From contig OX359245.1 of assembly GCA_947179485.1 (NCBI GenBank), positions 34,273,067 to 34,337,066 of the forward strand: DNA of 64,000 bases, given 5' to 3'. The stretch is from Allacma fusca (Eukaryota; Arthropoda; Collembola; Symphypleona; Sminthuridae). The notes below the pieces were generated by a model. The model was not told where the DNA came from and searched no databases. It worked only from the letters and a program-made list of their open reading frames with translations. Shown here piece by piece: positions 11,101-21,400 of this stretch (position 1 is the first letter of the stretch; each line of letters opens with the position of its first letter). The translations under genes were made by a program, and so were the position numbers.

Positions 11101-11470
11101 TGTAATTATTTTCAACTCCTGGTTTAGCATATATGAATAATACAATAATATTCTCACGAGTGATCGCATGTTCTAAGACAAAAGTTGATAAAAAGTCATA
11201 TGTGTGAACGAATTTGATTACTTTAAAGATTTTACTGACAAATGTAATTATGCCCCCTCTCGGTCTCCCTAGTTTGTGCCTCCTGCACGCTGGATTATTA
11301 AAAATAGTAAAATTGTCAAAATTATTAAGATGTAAATTAAAATCTAAATCCTCATACCAGGTCTCTGTTAGACAAAATATCTCAGCATTTACAAATATAT
11401 TTTTTTCCGTCGCGCTTAAATTATAAAAGTTTGAGATACCGTTGCAATTCCAGTAAATTATTTTGTTCAA
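8173..11470 (-). pseudogene. LINE ORF2 (endonuclease-reverse transcriptase), two frameshifts, copy A
   Basis: Three overlapping frames together form one ORF2: 11470 to about 9950, about 9940 to 9480, and about 9475 to 8173. The first holds an AP-endonuclease domain (YWNCNG near residue 6, LTETW, FGDSNARVG, then SPHSPI where the family usually has SDH) and the start of the RT. The second holds RT motifs including AFDSLNH and QGVLQGDILSP. The third holds the catalytic LADD motif and a Cys/His-containing C-terminus. Single-base shifts near 9945 and 9480 break the frame. Both are present in copy C, so they predate the A/C duplication. Confidence 0.8.
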
Positions 11471-11503
11471 GTTGATTTGTCGTGAAATGGGGCCGCCTGT
11501 GTC

Positions 11504-12439
11504 CTATGTGATTAACATTTGACTTTCCTGCGTTCTATTTAGTTGACTGTGCACATCAGGTGAAGTGTAGTTATCCGTTCGTCGACTCATTCGAGGGGTT
11601 GACTCCGTAACAATACCGTTAATAGCTTCGTAAAATTTAGATCCAATTTGTATTTTCCTCCCAATCCATTTCGGGTTGTCTCCATTGCTACGGGCTTGCT
11701 TAAATAAGTTTCGCAGTGCGAACTGATTTGTGGCTTCGGTTTTGGTGAGGTCTTCCCTGATTTTGAGGCCTTCGTTACTAAGCTCCTTAAACCTTCTAAC
11801 CAGTTCCCTGGCCTTGGATACTGTAGTGAGTTTGACCGTGATTGGACGCTTATTTTGTCCTCCTTGGTTTGACCGTTTTACCATTCTGTGGACGATGTGA
11901 AAGTCTTCGCTTTTTATTTGGATATTTTGGTTTCCTAGTTTTGTCTTCAGGCAGTATATGATGTTATCGTTCGTTTCTCCATTCTTTTCTTCCAGGCCTG
12001 TGATGACTACATTTTTCTGTCTCAGAAGCAGGTGGAGTGTCTGATTGTCCGTCTGGAGTTGCTCGATTACTTTCTCCTGGTATTCTAATTGAGACTGCAT
12101 TACCGAGCACCTGGATTCCAGTTCCTACACTTTCTTGTCTATGTTTGCTGTGATGTCCTCTTTTGCCTCTCTGATTTCCTTGGAGATCTCCTTGTTCGTC
12201 TCTTCTGTGTTCGTTTTTAGCTCCTGTTTAAAGGCCTGCAATAATTGAGCCATATCCATTGTCTCGAGGCCACCGGTGTTCTCTAAAGCTGAGCTAGGTG
12301 TAGTATCTTGGCGAGGATTTTTTGTTGGTGTGGGGGACTCCTCGTTGGAATCTTCTACGTTTATTTTTCTTTTGACCGGGAATGATGAAAACTCCGTGAT
12401 TTTTAATTGTTTAGACTTTGGGGAGTGTTCTATTGGCAT
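11504..12439 (-). pseudogene. LINE ORF1 with internal stop, copy A
   Basis: One reading frame of 312 codons interrupted by an in-frame TAG at 12125-12127. The N-terminal 104 residues end in a charged, Glu/Lys-rich stretch, and the 198-residue piece after the stop starts in what looks like the same coiled coil. Next comes an RRM-like segment of the kind found in LINE ORF1 RNA-binding chaperones (VVITGLEE, then basic and Asn/Gln-rich). I see no CCHC knuckle. The same stop is in copy C (52324-52326). Known ORF1 proteins bind element RNA as trimers; that role is inferred here. Confidence 0.7.
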
Positions 12440-12978
12440 CTCCGGAAAGCGCTCCTTTAGTGTCCCGAGTCAAGGTTGAGGTCTCGTTCTAGGGAATAGA
12501 AGCAGAATCGCGTGCCAGTAACTCTGAGATTTCCAAGAGAACAGACCTGGGAACGGAGATTGTGTATTTACATTTTATTAAATAAGAAAAAGAAAAACTC
12601 GCCTGTGTGAGGGCCCGGTGAACACCTGCAGCGTTTGCTATTAATTGCCAAAAATGAATTGCTACTGAATAGCCTGGTGTTACCGGGCAAGGTCTGGTAA
12701 TTGAACACTCGTCATGCAAGGTTTCAGGCTTATGTCATTGGTGTGAGTTGGGCTTCCGTATGTACCTCCACTTACTCGGGTGCTTAGGCTTGGGTAGATG
12801 TTGTTCAGATTTAGCAAAATCGGGAAATAGTGCAAACTACTAATCTTCTGAGAAATTCCCTCCCAGGGGGAAATATTTGAGTTGTTTACAGTGGTTTTCG
12901 TATGCCGAGCATTCACTTTTTTGAAATTTTAAAGTCGAAAAGTTTAAAGAAAGAAGAAAATGTATGTGTTCGAGTCTC
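12440..12978 (-). other. LINE 5' UTR, copy A
   Basis: 540 bases upstream of ORF1 with no convincing coding sequence. LINE 5' regions carry the internal promoter, but I see no motif that pins it down. Confidence 0.5.
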
Positions 12979-12991
12979 ACAACTGAGCTAT
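12979..12991. repeat. LINE target-site duplication, right (copy A)
   Basis: Right copy of the 13-base duplication; the sequence after it continues as in unit B. Confidence 0.9.
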
Positions 12992-13183
12992 ACACAAATT
13001 ATAATAACATAAAAAATCATTTAATCAGCATGTTGTGCTGATCCACTAAGGGTTGAAGCACCATACAGCGTTGCAACAATAAGATTTAATAACAATGTTG
13101 GTATTAAATTGATCAAGCGATTAGTTAAATTCCACGTGTATAGCCAAATATTGAGTTTGGGAGAGAACTTTAGTGGGCTGGAG
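12992..13183. other. Unit sequence between LINE site and MITE
   Basis: Non-coding unit sequence common to all three units (32000-32191 in B, 53191-53382 in C). Nothing recognised. Confidence 0.5.
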
Positions 13184-13692
13184 CAGAGATGCGCAAAGGA
13201 AATGGCCTTCCTTCAAACCTTCGAAGGCGAAAATACAGTAAAAAGTTCCCCTTCAGCATGTCCTACTGTAGAATGAAGCCCTCTAAAAAATCTGCCTTCC
13301 TTCACCCTTCCAAAATATATACACTCATTTTTGCCTTCAGCCTTCTTCTAAAAATAGCCTTCCTTCAATTTTACAACTACAACCCGCTTAAAAACGTTTG
13401 GCACCAGCAGGATTCAGTGCCGTGAAGAGAGCGGGCAAAACGTCATTGCATATGCTATGCTTTCACGTTATAGATATTTCGTGTACCTGGAAGGCTTCAC
13501 AGCCTGAGAGGGCTAATATTTAGGAAGCCTTCCTTCACAATCCTTCCTTGCAAGTTTTTGTGAAGGCTTCCTTCAGCCTTCAGAAAAAAGTATCCCCATC
13601 TTTCCATTTCTTCTGCAACGGTAAGAAAGTTACCTTTCCGCCTTCAATGAAGCCTTCTTGGAAGGCTAGCCTTCTAAGGCTGCGCATCTCTG
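13184..13692. mobile_element. hAT-like MITE type 1 (CCTTC-rich), copy A
   Basis: 509-base non-autonomous element with 12-base terminal inverted repeats CAGAGATGCGCA...TGCGCATCTCTG. It is flanked by the 8-base direct repeat GGCTGGAG (13176-13183 and 13693-13700). The interior is full of CCTTC/GAAGG motifs. An 8-base target duplication and CAG ends are hallmarks of hAT transposons. There is no transposase. Confidence 0.85.
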
Positions 13693-13820
13693 GGCTGGAG
13701 CGTTGTACCATAATTTTTTGATGATGAATTGCCAACGAGCTATATGAAACGAATTGCCCCTGTGAAGCGCAGGGCTTTTACTAATTAGTATTTATGGTCC
13801 TGTGGAACTTCAGTTTGTTT

Positions 13821-14819
13821 TAGGGCTACTCACAACTCAAGTTATTTGAACTTGAAGTTGTAATTGAAATTGAATTTTCTACTCAATTTCAGCCTAGTAG
13901 TTGTATTTCACCATTTGCAAATCAATTTTTTAATTGACAGTCAATTACCAGAAACCAACTTATAGCTTCAATATTTGAAGTTGACAATTACAAGTTGTAA
14001 TATTTGTACAAATTGAAGTTGAATTGAAATTGACTTATAGTTGATTTAAATTGAGTCGGACAATTTAACGTGCCATTAAATACTTCTACTTAATATCAAA
14101 ATAAAATTAAAAAAATTGTATATAACATGCTACTTTAGTCCTTTTCACACGTAAAATTACAGGAATCTGCACTTAATATCACTAAACTAAAACTAAGTTT
14201 CCCCGAGAAGCTCTTTAGAAATAGCCATTGTTTTTTTGCTTCAAAAACACCAAAATGGTTTTCAAACTTCAGACAAATCTAAACTCCGTCGGTGAATGCC
14301 TAATGCTTGTTTATGTCAAAGGATTTCTTTTTCGTTTTTAGTTGACTGCTTGAACCATCTTCTGAGTCTCCAGTACCAACTAAATCAACGATTTTCTCCC
14401 TTTTCTCGCTCATATTATTAACGTTGATTAAACCCATGCATTATTTTAACGTCATTGTAGATTATGTGTGAACGAGATTTCTGGAGGTTTGAGTTGCCAA
14501 CAGAGTGGCGTAGTATTTATTTTTCATTAAAAATACCGATGGATTCGCAAAATTGACGACAAATTTCTCCAACGTGCATATTTAATTTGTTCAGAAATTG
14601 CCAATTACTCAACTTCAACTGTCAACTATTTGTACTGTAGCAACTTGAAGTTGAATTGACTATGCTTCTCAAATGAAAAGCTTTATTCAACTAATATTTT
14701 GTTTCAAATTGAAGTTGACTTCAATTTACAATTTAATTTTTTAAGTAATATGAAGTTGACTTGAAGTTTTAATTGAAATTGCAACTTGCAACTACTACTT
14801 GAAGTTATGAGGAGCCCTA
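13821..14819. mobile_element. hAT-like MITE type 2 (AAGTTGA-rich), copy A
   Basis: 999-base non-autonomous element. The ends are imperfect inverted repeats starting TAGGGCT(A/C)CTCA, flanked by the 8-base direct repeat GTTTGTTT (13813-13820 and 14820-14827). Both subterminal regions are dense in CAACTT/AAGTTGA/AATTGA motifs in both orientations, as in hAT subterminal repeats. No transposase is encoded. Confidence 0.82.
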
Positions 14820-15116
14820 GTTTGTTTGCACGAGTTTGTTTGGAAAAGAATTCGATTTAAGCGCATCATTATCTGGAACAAGTCCTGGTCTCTTTTGTAG
14901 TGGTAATTATATCGAATAGTACATACGGGATTTACAACCCTACTAAAACATAGATAAGTCAAATTAAATTCAACTTTTATTTGTTGTTAGTAGGTCTGCG
15001 AAATAAATTTCAAATGTTTAAGTAACACAAAATGTATTGTCCAGGGAAATTTGTTTACTGTTTAGTTCAACGTATGGTTGATCCAAGCTAGGATATTAAT
15101 TACGAACTAAATATAC

Positions 15117-15586
15117 TGTAGGAACCCAATCCCAATATAGTTACGCCGCGCTCACTCTGGTGAGGCGCGACGTGACCATTTCCCCTTCCAATTTCCATCC
15201 CCGTCGACCCACGTCATCCCCAACTCCTTCCCAACCTGACCCAATGTTATGTAAGGAAGAGCCATGCTCTTCCTTACCAACTCACACCATCTCTACCATT
15301 CGCGTTTTTTTTGTTCCCGAGACCAGACCCTCTCTCCCCGCGCTCCACTCTCTTGAACGGATTTCCGGAGTGGAATTAGTTTTTTTTAACGAGGTTTGAA
15401 TCCTCAGCTTCCTTTTTTTGTTGGCCTTAAGGTCCCCATATTTGTATTCTTGTATTTGTTATTATTATTCTTATTATTATAATAAAAGAGCGCTTGTGGC
15501 TCACTATTAAAACCACAACTCGGCCGTTGATTCCTGTGGCTCACATGCAATCTCTCCGTCACCTCCCGCATCTCTCACATCCGTAA
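15117..15586 (+). repeat. Gypsy 5' LTR
   Basis: 470 bases from TGTAGGAACCC to CCGTAA. It contains a perfect 12-base inverted repeat (15251-15277) and an AATAAA polyadenylation-like signal near 15480. The short ORF in it is incidental. Confidence 0.93.
15251..15277. other. Perfect 12-base hairpin in gypsy LTR
   Basis: Arms GTAAGGAAGAGC and GCTCTTCCTTAC around a 3-base CAT loop. The same hairpin is at 23363-23389 in the 3' LTR. It could be an RNA stem in the leader or near the 3' end; the role is unknown. Confidence 0.7.
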
Positions 15587-16941
15587 AGGCGCCGGGTATC
15601 ATCCTTGCAATTTCAAAGGTAAAGTGAGTTTTTTTTCTTTATTAGGGATTATCATGGTAAAGTTCAATCCATTTTAGAATTTTCCCCTCGGATTTGCTGT
15701 GTATATAAACAAAAAAATCCCATTACATAATCGCATGGTACGACGCCATTTTCCTACACCCACGCCGTTTTTCTCTCCACAAGTATCACCTTGCCCCAGA
15801 CGCTACCAAAATTCCCTATTGAGTTTCCCCAACTTCGTCCCTCAAAAATAAAATCCGTCATTAATTGCTTTGATCAAGAATCCCCATTTGTACTTGAAAA
15901 CTGTCCCCGGTTTATGTAAGAACAGGAATTCCATTTAATCACATATTAATAACTAAGGTGTACAATATTTCATGATCTCCCAATAAGAGGTGTTCAGCTG
16001 GAAAATCCGTAGATCTAGAGAATTATTATTGGTTTGGGTTTCAGTTTTAACATTATTATAGAATTGTATCGTGTGGTGTAACTAATACAGGAAACTGTCT
16101 TATTATAAAGTATCTAACTTTGTCAATTTTTTTTGGTAAGAAGGTTCAATCCTCGAGCCAAATTCCTGACTACTACATTTCCAACTCAATTGTTTTGAGG
16201 ACTCTTCATTTGGTCCGGTTACATAACTCGAATCGGTCTGGTGAGTACACAACTAGAAGATTAATTGATTTCCACTAATTCTAAGTAAGATGTAAACTCT
16301 GATCTCTCACCCCTCCAATCTGTACTTCAATCCAATTTTGGTATCCCTTACAAATTTAACCGGAACTTACAAAAGTGCCCTGAGTAATCTCCCGTCTGAA
16401 ATAACACGACGAAATTAATAATTATTTTAAGTTACCGTCTAGGAGTGTATTATCACTCACTTGATCCAGAACTCGACCCTCACTTGATCTGATTTGCCCA
16501 ATTAAATATAGGATTAAAGATCACTCCGAGGCGGAGGTATTGGTTACGATTTCGGAATATTGATATTTAAACCAACCTTATAAAGTATTAGCTAACTGGA
16601 AATTTTAATTCATCCCATTCATATACCCATACGTGAACGTGTCTAAGAACATCAGTTTTATAGCGGTTCGAGGACTAAATTAATAATTATTACCAAATCA
16701 TTAGGCGATCCGCAATAAGATTCACACGTGAATTATAAATCATGCTGTAATAAAAGGTAACTCCCAATAAGTTCACGTAGTCACTAACAATAAGGTGGTA
16801 GTCACTGGAAATCGGGGCTCTCACAGCAAAGCGAACGTTTTTTTTTATCATACAAATTGAAACATAGTAGTCAGTTGCAAATAGCAACAACTACTCACAC
16901 TACACCCAATCACAATTAATCAGCCCTTTATTACTCCAAAC
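15587..16941 (+). other. Gypsy 5' leader
   Basis: 1355 bases between LTR and gag with no substantial ORF. Such leaders carry primer binding and packaging signals; only the primer site at its start is suggested by sequence. Confidence 0.6.
15588..15604 (+). promoter_or_regulatory. Gypsy primer-binding-site candidate
   Basis: GGCGCCGGGTATC begins one base after the 5' LTR. Its complement ends in ATACCCGGCGCC, plausible for the T-arm and acceptor of a tRNA, but the usual TGG is not in place and I cannot name the tRNA. Confidence 0.35.
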
Positions 16942-17913
16942 ATGTCCCATATCCCTCTCTCCCAAATATTTTCGGATTTACCCACCTTTGATGGGAAATC
17001 CTCAGCCAACGAGTGGCTGAAAGCTTTTGAAGAGACAGCCCTTCACTACAGATTAGATGAGTTTTGGCGTATGAGGAACATGCACAAGGTTCTAGTGGGA
17101 ACTGCCCAGAGTTGGTGGACTTTTAATGCCTCACATCTCACAGCAGCGCTGAGCTCCCAGTCTTCAAAAGCGTTATACAGTAGATTTAAAGTAGATTTAA
17201 AGGAGTATTTCCCTGAAACTGATTATGCTCGTAATGCGAAGGATAAAAACAAAAACCGAGTTTTTCGGATTGGGTGTGAGGATCCAATTGATTATGTGAC
17301 GGATAAATTGAGCCTCTTTAGTAAAATGGATCGTAACATGTCCGAGGAGGACAAGCTCCGATATCTTCTTAAAGGTTTACCAACTAACCTTTCCCACACT
17401 ATCCGCTCCACTATCACCTCCCAAGGAACAATCACAGATTTCACTCGGGAGTTGAAATACCACTGTCGGGATCCCAATTTTGCCCTATTCTCAGTCCCTC
17501 CTAACCCCATACCCTCTCCTGAGTCAGTTTCACACTCAGAACTGTATAACCCTTTTCATCAATCAAGGCCTCAACCAAATCCATTCACTTCCCCAGAACC
17601 CCCTAAATCACTATGCAACTATTGCTCAAAGGAAGGGCACATGCTGCGTAACTGCCGAACTATGCAACGTGATTTCATGCTGAGAAATCAAGCTGATAAC
17701 TTTGTTCAGCGTAATGAGATAGATCAGCTCGTGACGAATGCCCGACCTCCACCTCAAAACGTACGCTATAGTAATCCCAGACCTCAGCATAACCCTCCTA
17801 ATTTCCCAAACAACCCAAGGATCCCGAGCCTCATGAGCCAACAATTTCCCCCTCCACCTCAGAACAATCGTAACTCTTACTCCCACCCTAACTCGACCCC
17901 GTTAAACCCTTAG
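16942..17913 (+). CDS. gag: Gypsy Gag
   Basis: 323 codons. The N-terminal two-thirds resembles a Ty3/gypsy capsid (retrotransposon gag family, WWTFNA near residue 58, LKGLP near 143). This is followed by a Pro-rich stretch and one CCHC zinc knuckle with C225, C228, H233 and C238, then a Pro/Asn-rich tail. It packages element RNA. The slippery heptamer GTTAAAC (17901-17907) sits in the correct phase two codons before the TAG stop, so a fraction of ribosomes should pass into the protease frame. The ATG at 16942 starts the only long frame. Confidence 0.9.
   Translation: MSHIPLSQIFSDLPTFDGKSSANEWLKAFEETALHYRLDEFWRMRNMHKVLVGTAQSWWTFNASHLTAALSSQSSKALYSRFKVDLKEYFPETDYARNAKDKNKNRVFRIGCEDPIDYVTDKLSLFSKMDRNMSEEDKLRYLLKGLPTNLSHTIRSTITSQGTITDFTRELKYHCRDPNFALFSVPPNPIPSPESVSHSELYNPFHQSRPQPNPFTSPEPPKSLCNYCSKEGHMLRNCRTMQRDFMLRNQADNFVQRNEIDQLVTNARPPPQNVRYSNPRPQHNPPNFPNNPRIPSLMSQQFPPPPQNNRNSYSHPNSTPLNP
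17901..17907 (+). promoter_or_regulatory. Programmed -1 frameshift site (gag to protease)
   Basis: G TTA AAC read in the gag frame, followed by CCT TAG. It fits the X XXY YYZ rule apart from the first base; this exact heptamer is the functional slip site of an arterivirus. A -1 slip enters the protease frame. The downstream pairing element was not worked out. Confidence 0.7.
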
Positions 17914-18389
17914 GCCTGGTGTACTGGGCAGACCAGGCTGAACATCATTCAGGTTTAGAAAATTCTGAGCTTCCAGAAGACCCAGACTTTAACAGTAGCT
18001 TAGAGGTTTCTAATAATTATTTAGAAATAGAATTAGGATCAATATATTCTTCATTATGTATTCTAGGAGAGATGAATCATGTGTCTCCCACTACTACTAA
18101 TAATAAGCTATTATTCCTACCAATTTACATTAGTTTCCTACAAACTACAGCACTAATTGATAGTGGAGCTGCTGTCTCCGTTATCAGTGAAGATTTCTTC
18201 CAATCCTTGCCGCTGTATTTACATGGTACTGTCAAACCACTTGATCTACCTATTATGCTAAAACTAGCTGTAAAATCTCCAACGAGAATTGTAATTACAC
18301 ATCAAATCGAGTTACCAGTAAGTGTTGAAGATTACAGTACTTTTTGGAACTTTCTTATAGTCCCAAACTCCTCCTATGAGGTAATATAA
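17907..18389 (+). pseudogene. Gypsy protease, premature stop
   Basis: Frame -1 to gag. The retropepsin active site ALIDSGAA is present (D at 18159-18161). A TAA at 18387-18389 interrupts it exactly at the conserved C-terminal hydrophobic-Gly-x-Asp motif: the matching GYDF residues follow directly in the same frame. Beyond the stop the frame stays open to a TGA at 18606-18608, overlapping pol from 18458. The lesion would leave the protease without its C-terminal strand, so this copy is probably defective. Confidence 0.8.
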
Positions 18390-18457
18390 GGTTATGATTT
18401 TCTTTCGTTTACTAAGGCTAACCTGTCATTTGCTGACAATAAGTTAACTTTCCCTGA

Positions 18458-21400
18458 ATCCCAACAAGCTACCCAAACCCTTCCACCAGGAATCCCTCCT
18501 CACTTCAAGAATATGAAACCGTCCTCAAATTCCCGGAGTTCTATCACAAGTACCGAAATCCCAACCCCAGTCACCTCCAAAACTACTTCAAACGAAGCCC
18601 CCCTTTGAATACAGTCCCAATTAGTTATGTCAGAACCAAATATCCGACCGAGATACCCCCATGTACCACTTTAGTAGTCCCTGTTTATTCCTCCAATCTA
18701 TCCTCAGCCACAGCAGTATTTTATCCCTTCAAACGGATTCAGTATGGTAAAAATATAGTTATTCCTAAATGTATTTTATCATTTGAATATGACCTAAGTT
18801 ACATTACTATTTCAAACCCATCAGAATGGTATGTCTTCCTACCCTCTAAAACCTTGTTAGGGCGTTTGGACCTTCAAGCTGAAATTTGCGGTGAATTGAA
18901 TGCGGATCACTTAGAGCTGCCCGTTTCTTCTCTCCAATTCGATCCCGAAAATACTCCCTTTCCCCCACAGGAAATCCCCATAGACCCAGACATTAATACA
19001 CTAGCGTTTGCTGAGCATTTATCCCCTGATCAAGTTTCTAAGCTTAAACAACTCCTTTCATTCTATCGCCAAGCCTTTGCCTTCAATGATGACGAATTTG
19101 GTTGTACCACTCTGTTAGAACATGACTTCGAATTAATAGATAATACCCCTGTGAAATCCCGCCCTTATAGAGTATCTCCCCTTGAGCGTGCAGAGTTCGA
19201 TAGGCAAGTCAAAAAATTGATAGAACAAGGGGTAGTGGAAGAGAGCGATTCCCCCTGGAGTAGTCCAGCTCTTTTGGTCAAAAAATCTGATGGCACTTAT
19301 AGAATGTGTGTAGATTTCCGTAAATTGAACGAGAAAACGAAAAAGTCTGTATTTATCCTCGACCGTAGTGATACAATTTTTGAAGCTTTATCGGGGTTTC
19401 AGTTCATTTCTAAATTAGATTTCGTTTCTGCGTTCCACCAGATAAAAAATTCCAAGAGAGTTAAGGAATATTCTAGCTCCGTAACCCCAAACGGCCAATT
19501 TACTTTTAACCGAATGCCTTTTGGTCAGAGCTCAGCGCCCCAAACCTTTCAAAGACTCATGGATAAAATGTTAGGATCCCTTAAATGGCAAATAGCTGTC
19601 TGTTTCATAGATGACGTAGCGATATACTCCAAATCCTTTGACCAACATCTCGTAGATCTAGGAAGAGTGCTAGAAAAAGTTATTGATGGAGGACTTACTC
19701 TCAAGCCATCCAAATGTGAATTTGCCATGAAGAGAGTAAAGTATTTAGGTCATTACATTTCTTGTGATGGAATGGAAGTAGACACTGAAAAAGTAAAAGC
19801 CATCGAAAATTTCCCTGTTCCCAAGAGTATAAAAACCGCAAAGTCCTTTCATTGCATCTGTTCCTATTACCGACAGTTCGTACTTAATTTCAGTAAAATT
19901 TCAGCCCCTATTAGAGCCTTATTCAAAAAGAATTGTAAATTCGTTTGGTCAGAAGACTGTCAAAAGTCTTTTGAGGAGTTGAAGCGTAAGTTAGTCGAGG
20001 CCCCCATATTAACCCATTTCATAGACGAATGTCCCACCATTCTAGCCACAGATGCATGCCAAGATGGTATTGCAGGAATTCTTAGTCAAATTCAAGACGG
20101 CAAGGAAAAAGTTGTCGCTTACTACTCTCGGTCCCTAAATGAACATGAGAAAAAATACCATGTATCAGAATTAGAGGGGTTAGCGGTAGTAGAGTCAGTC
20201 AAACATTTCCGCCCGTTTCTGTACGGCCGTCAGTTTGAAATTCAGACAGATCATAATTCCCTTACGTACTTAATGACTTGTAAAGATTTAAAAGGTAGGC
20301 TATCCCGGTGGAGTATGGCGTTGATGGAATATCAATTTAACATAAAATACAAGAAAGGAATCCTAAATTCTAATGTAGATACTCTCTCCAGAAATCCCGT
20401 CAATCCCGCCCCAATTTCCGAAACCGACTACCCCGAATTATCCACCAGTCTAAATAACTTTCTCCCAGATCCCGATCATCTAGAAGAGCTTATCACCAAC
20501 CAGAGAACTGATCCCTTCATTTCTCCTATAATTACCCATAAGCTACGCCTTGACGATGCAAAGCTAGACAAATACCCAGAATTTACTCTACAAAATGAAT
20601 TATTATACCGTGCAGAAAGTAATGTTGGTGATAGGCTTTGGAAACTGTGTATCCCAACAAATGCTCGCAAAAAGTTAATCAAATTAGTACACACCCACCC
20701 TACCGGTGGTCACTTCGGCGTAAGCAAAACCCTACATACAATTCAATCTAGATATTACTGGCCTCACTTAAAAAAAGATGTTCAAAAATTTATTGCCGCT
20801 TGTAACATTTGTCAAAGACATAATCGCAGGAATACTCCCACCTCTGGACCCATGATTCCCTTTCCCTCCCCACAAAATCCATTTGAAACGGTGGCTATTG
20901 ACTTTGCCGGCCCTTTCCCTGAATCCCCCGGAGGAAATACATCATTTCTAATATCGGTGGACCATCTCACCCGATATGCTGAAGTATATCCAATCTCGGC
21001 TCAAAATTCTACGGAGGCCATAAAAGGGATCCTCCAGACAATTATCTATCGACATGGTATCCCCAACCTTATTATCACCGACCCAGGAAGCCCCTTCACT
21101 TCGAAAGCTTTCCAAAAGTTTTGTGAAGACTTCCAGATCAACCATCATTTAACACCTCCCCAGGCTCATCATGTGAACGGTTTGGTAGAACGTCACATTG
21201 GTACGGTAAAACGAGTAATATCGAAATTTTTATCAAACAAACACGATCAGTGGGAAACGTGGTTATTTTCTTCAATATTTGCCCATAACGCAACGTTACA
21301 CTCCATTTCAAAATTTTCCCCGTATTATCTACTCTATGGGCGCGACCCTATACTTCCGTGCGACAAAGTTTTCCCTACAATTGACTGGCGAGGCGATGAC

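Larger units (their letters stand above)
8020..12978 (-). mobile_element. APE-type LINE (non-LTR retrotransposon), copy A
   Basis: A 4959-base minus-strand element with an AATTG-type 3' tail (8020-8050) and flanked by 13-base direct repeats ACAACTGAGCTAT (8007-8019 and 12979-12991). Unit B has this target once (31987-31999). The 5' UTR is 12440-12978, ORF1 12439-11504 and ORF2 11470-8173. The layout of two ORFs, an AP endonuclease and a simple-repeat tail fits the CR1/L2/Jockey group broadly; the clade was not assigned. The copy carries nonsense and frameshift lesions. Confidence 0.9.

Noticed and set aside
12489..12916. Two short minus-strand ORFs upstream of LINE ORF1
   Set aside because: They fall in the LINE 5' UTR, have no domain and overlap each other in different frames.
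15160..15399. 79-codon ORF in the gypsy LTR
   Set aside because: Lies wholly in the LTR, covers the perfect hairpin and has low-complexity content; differs between the two LTRs through the T-run change.
18598..18606. C6T3 run as a canonical slippery site for gypsy pro-pol
   Set aside because: In the protease frame it reads GCC CCC CTT, which does not fit X XXY YYZ, so it is only mentioned as a weak candidate.
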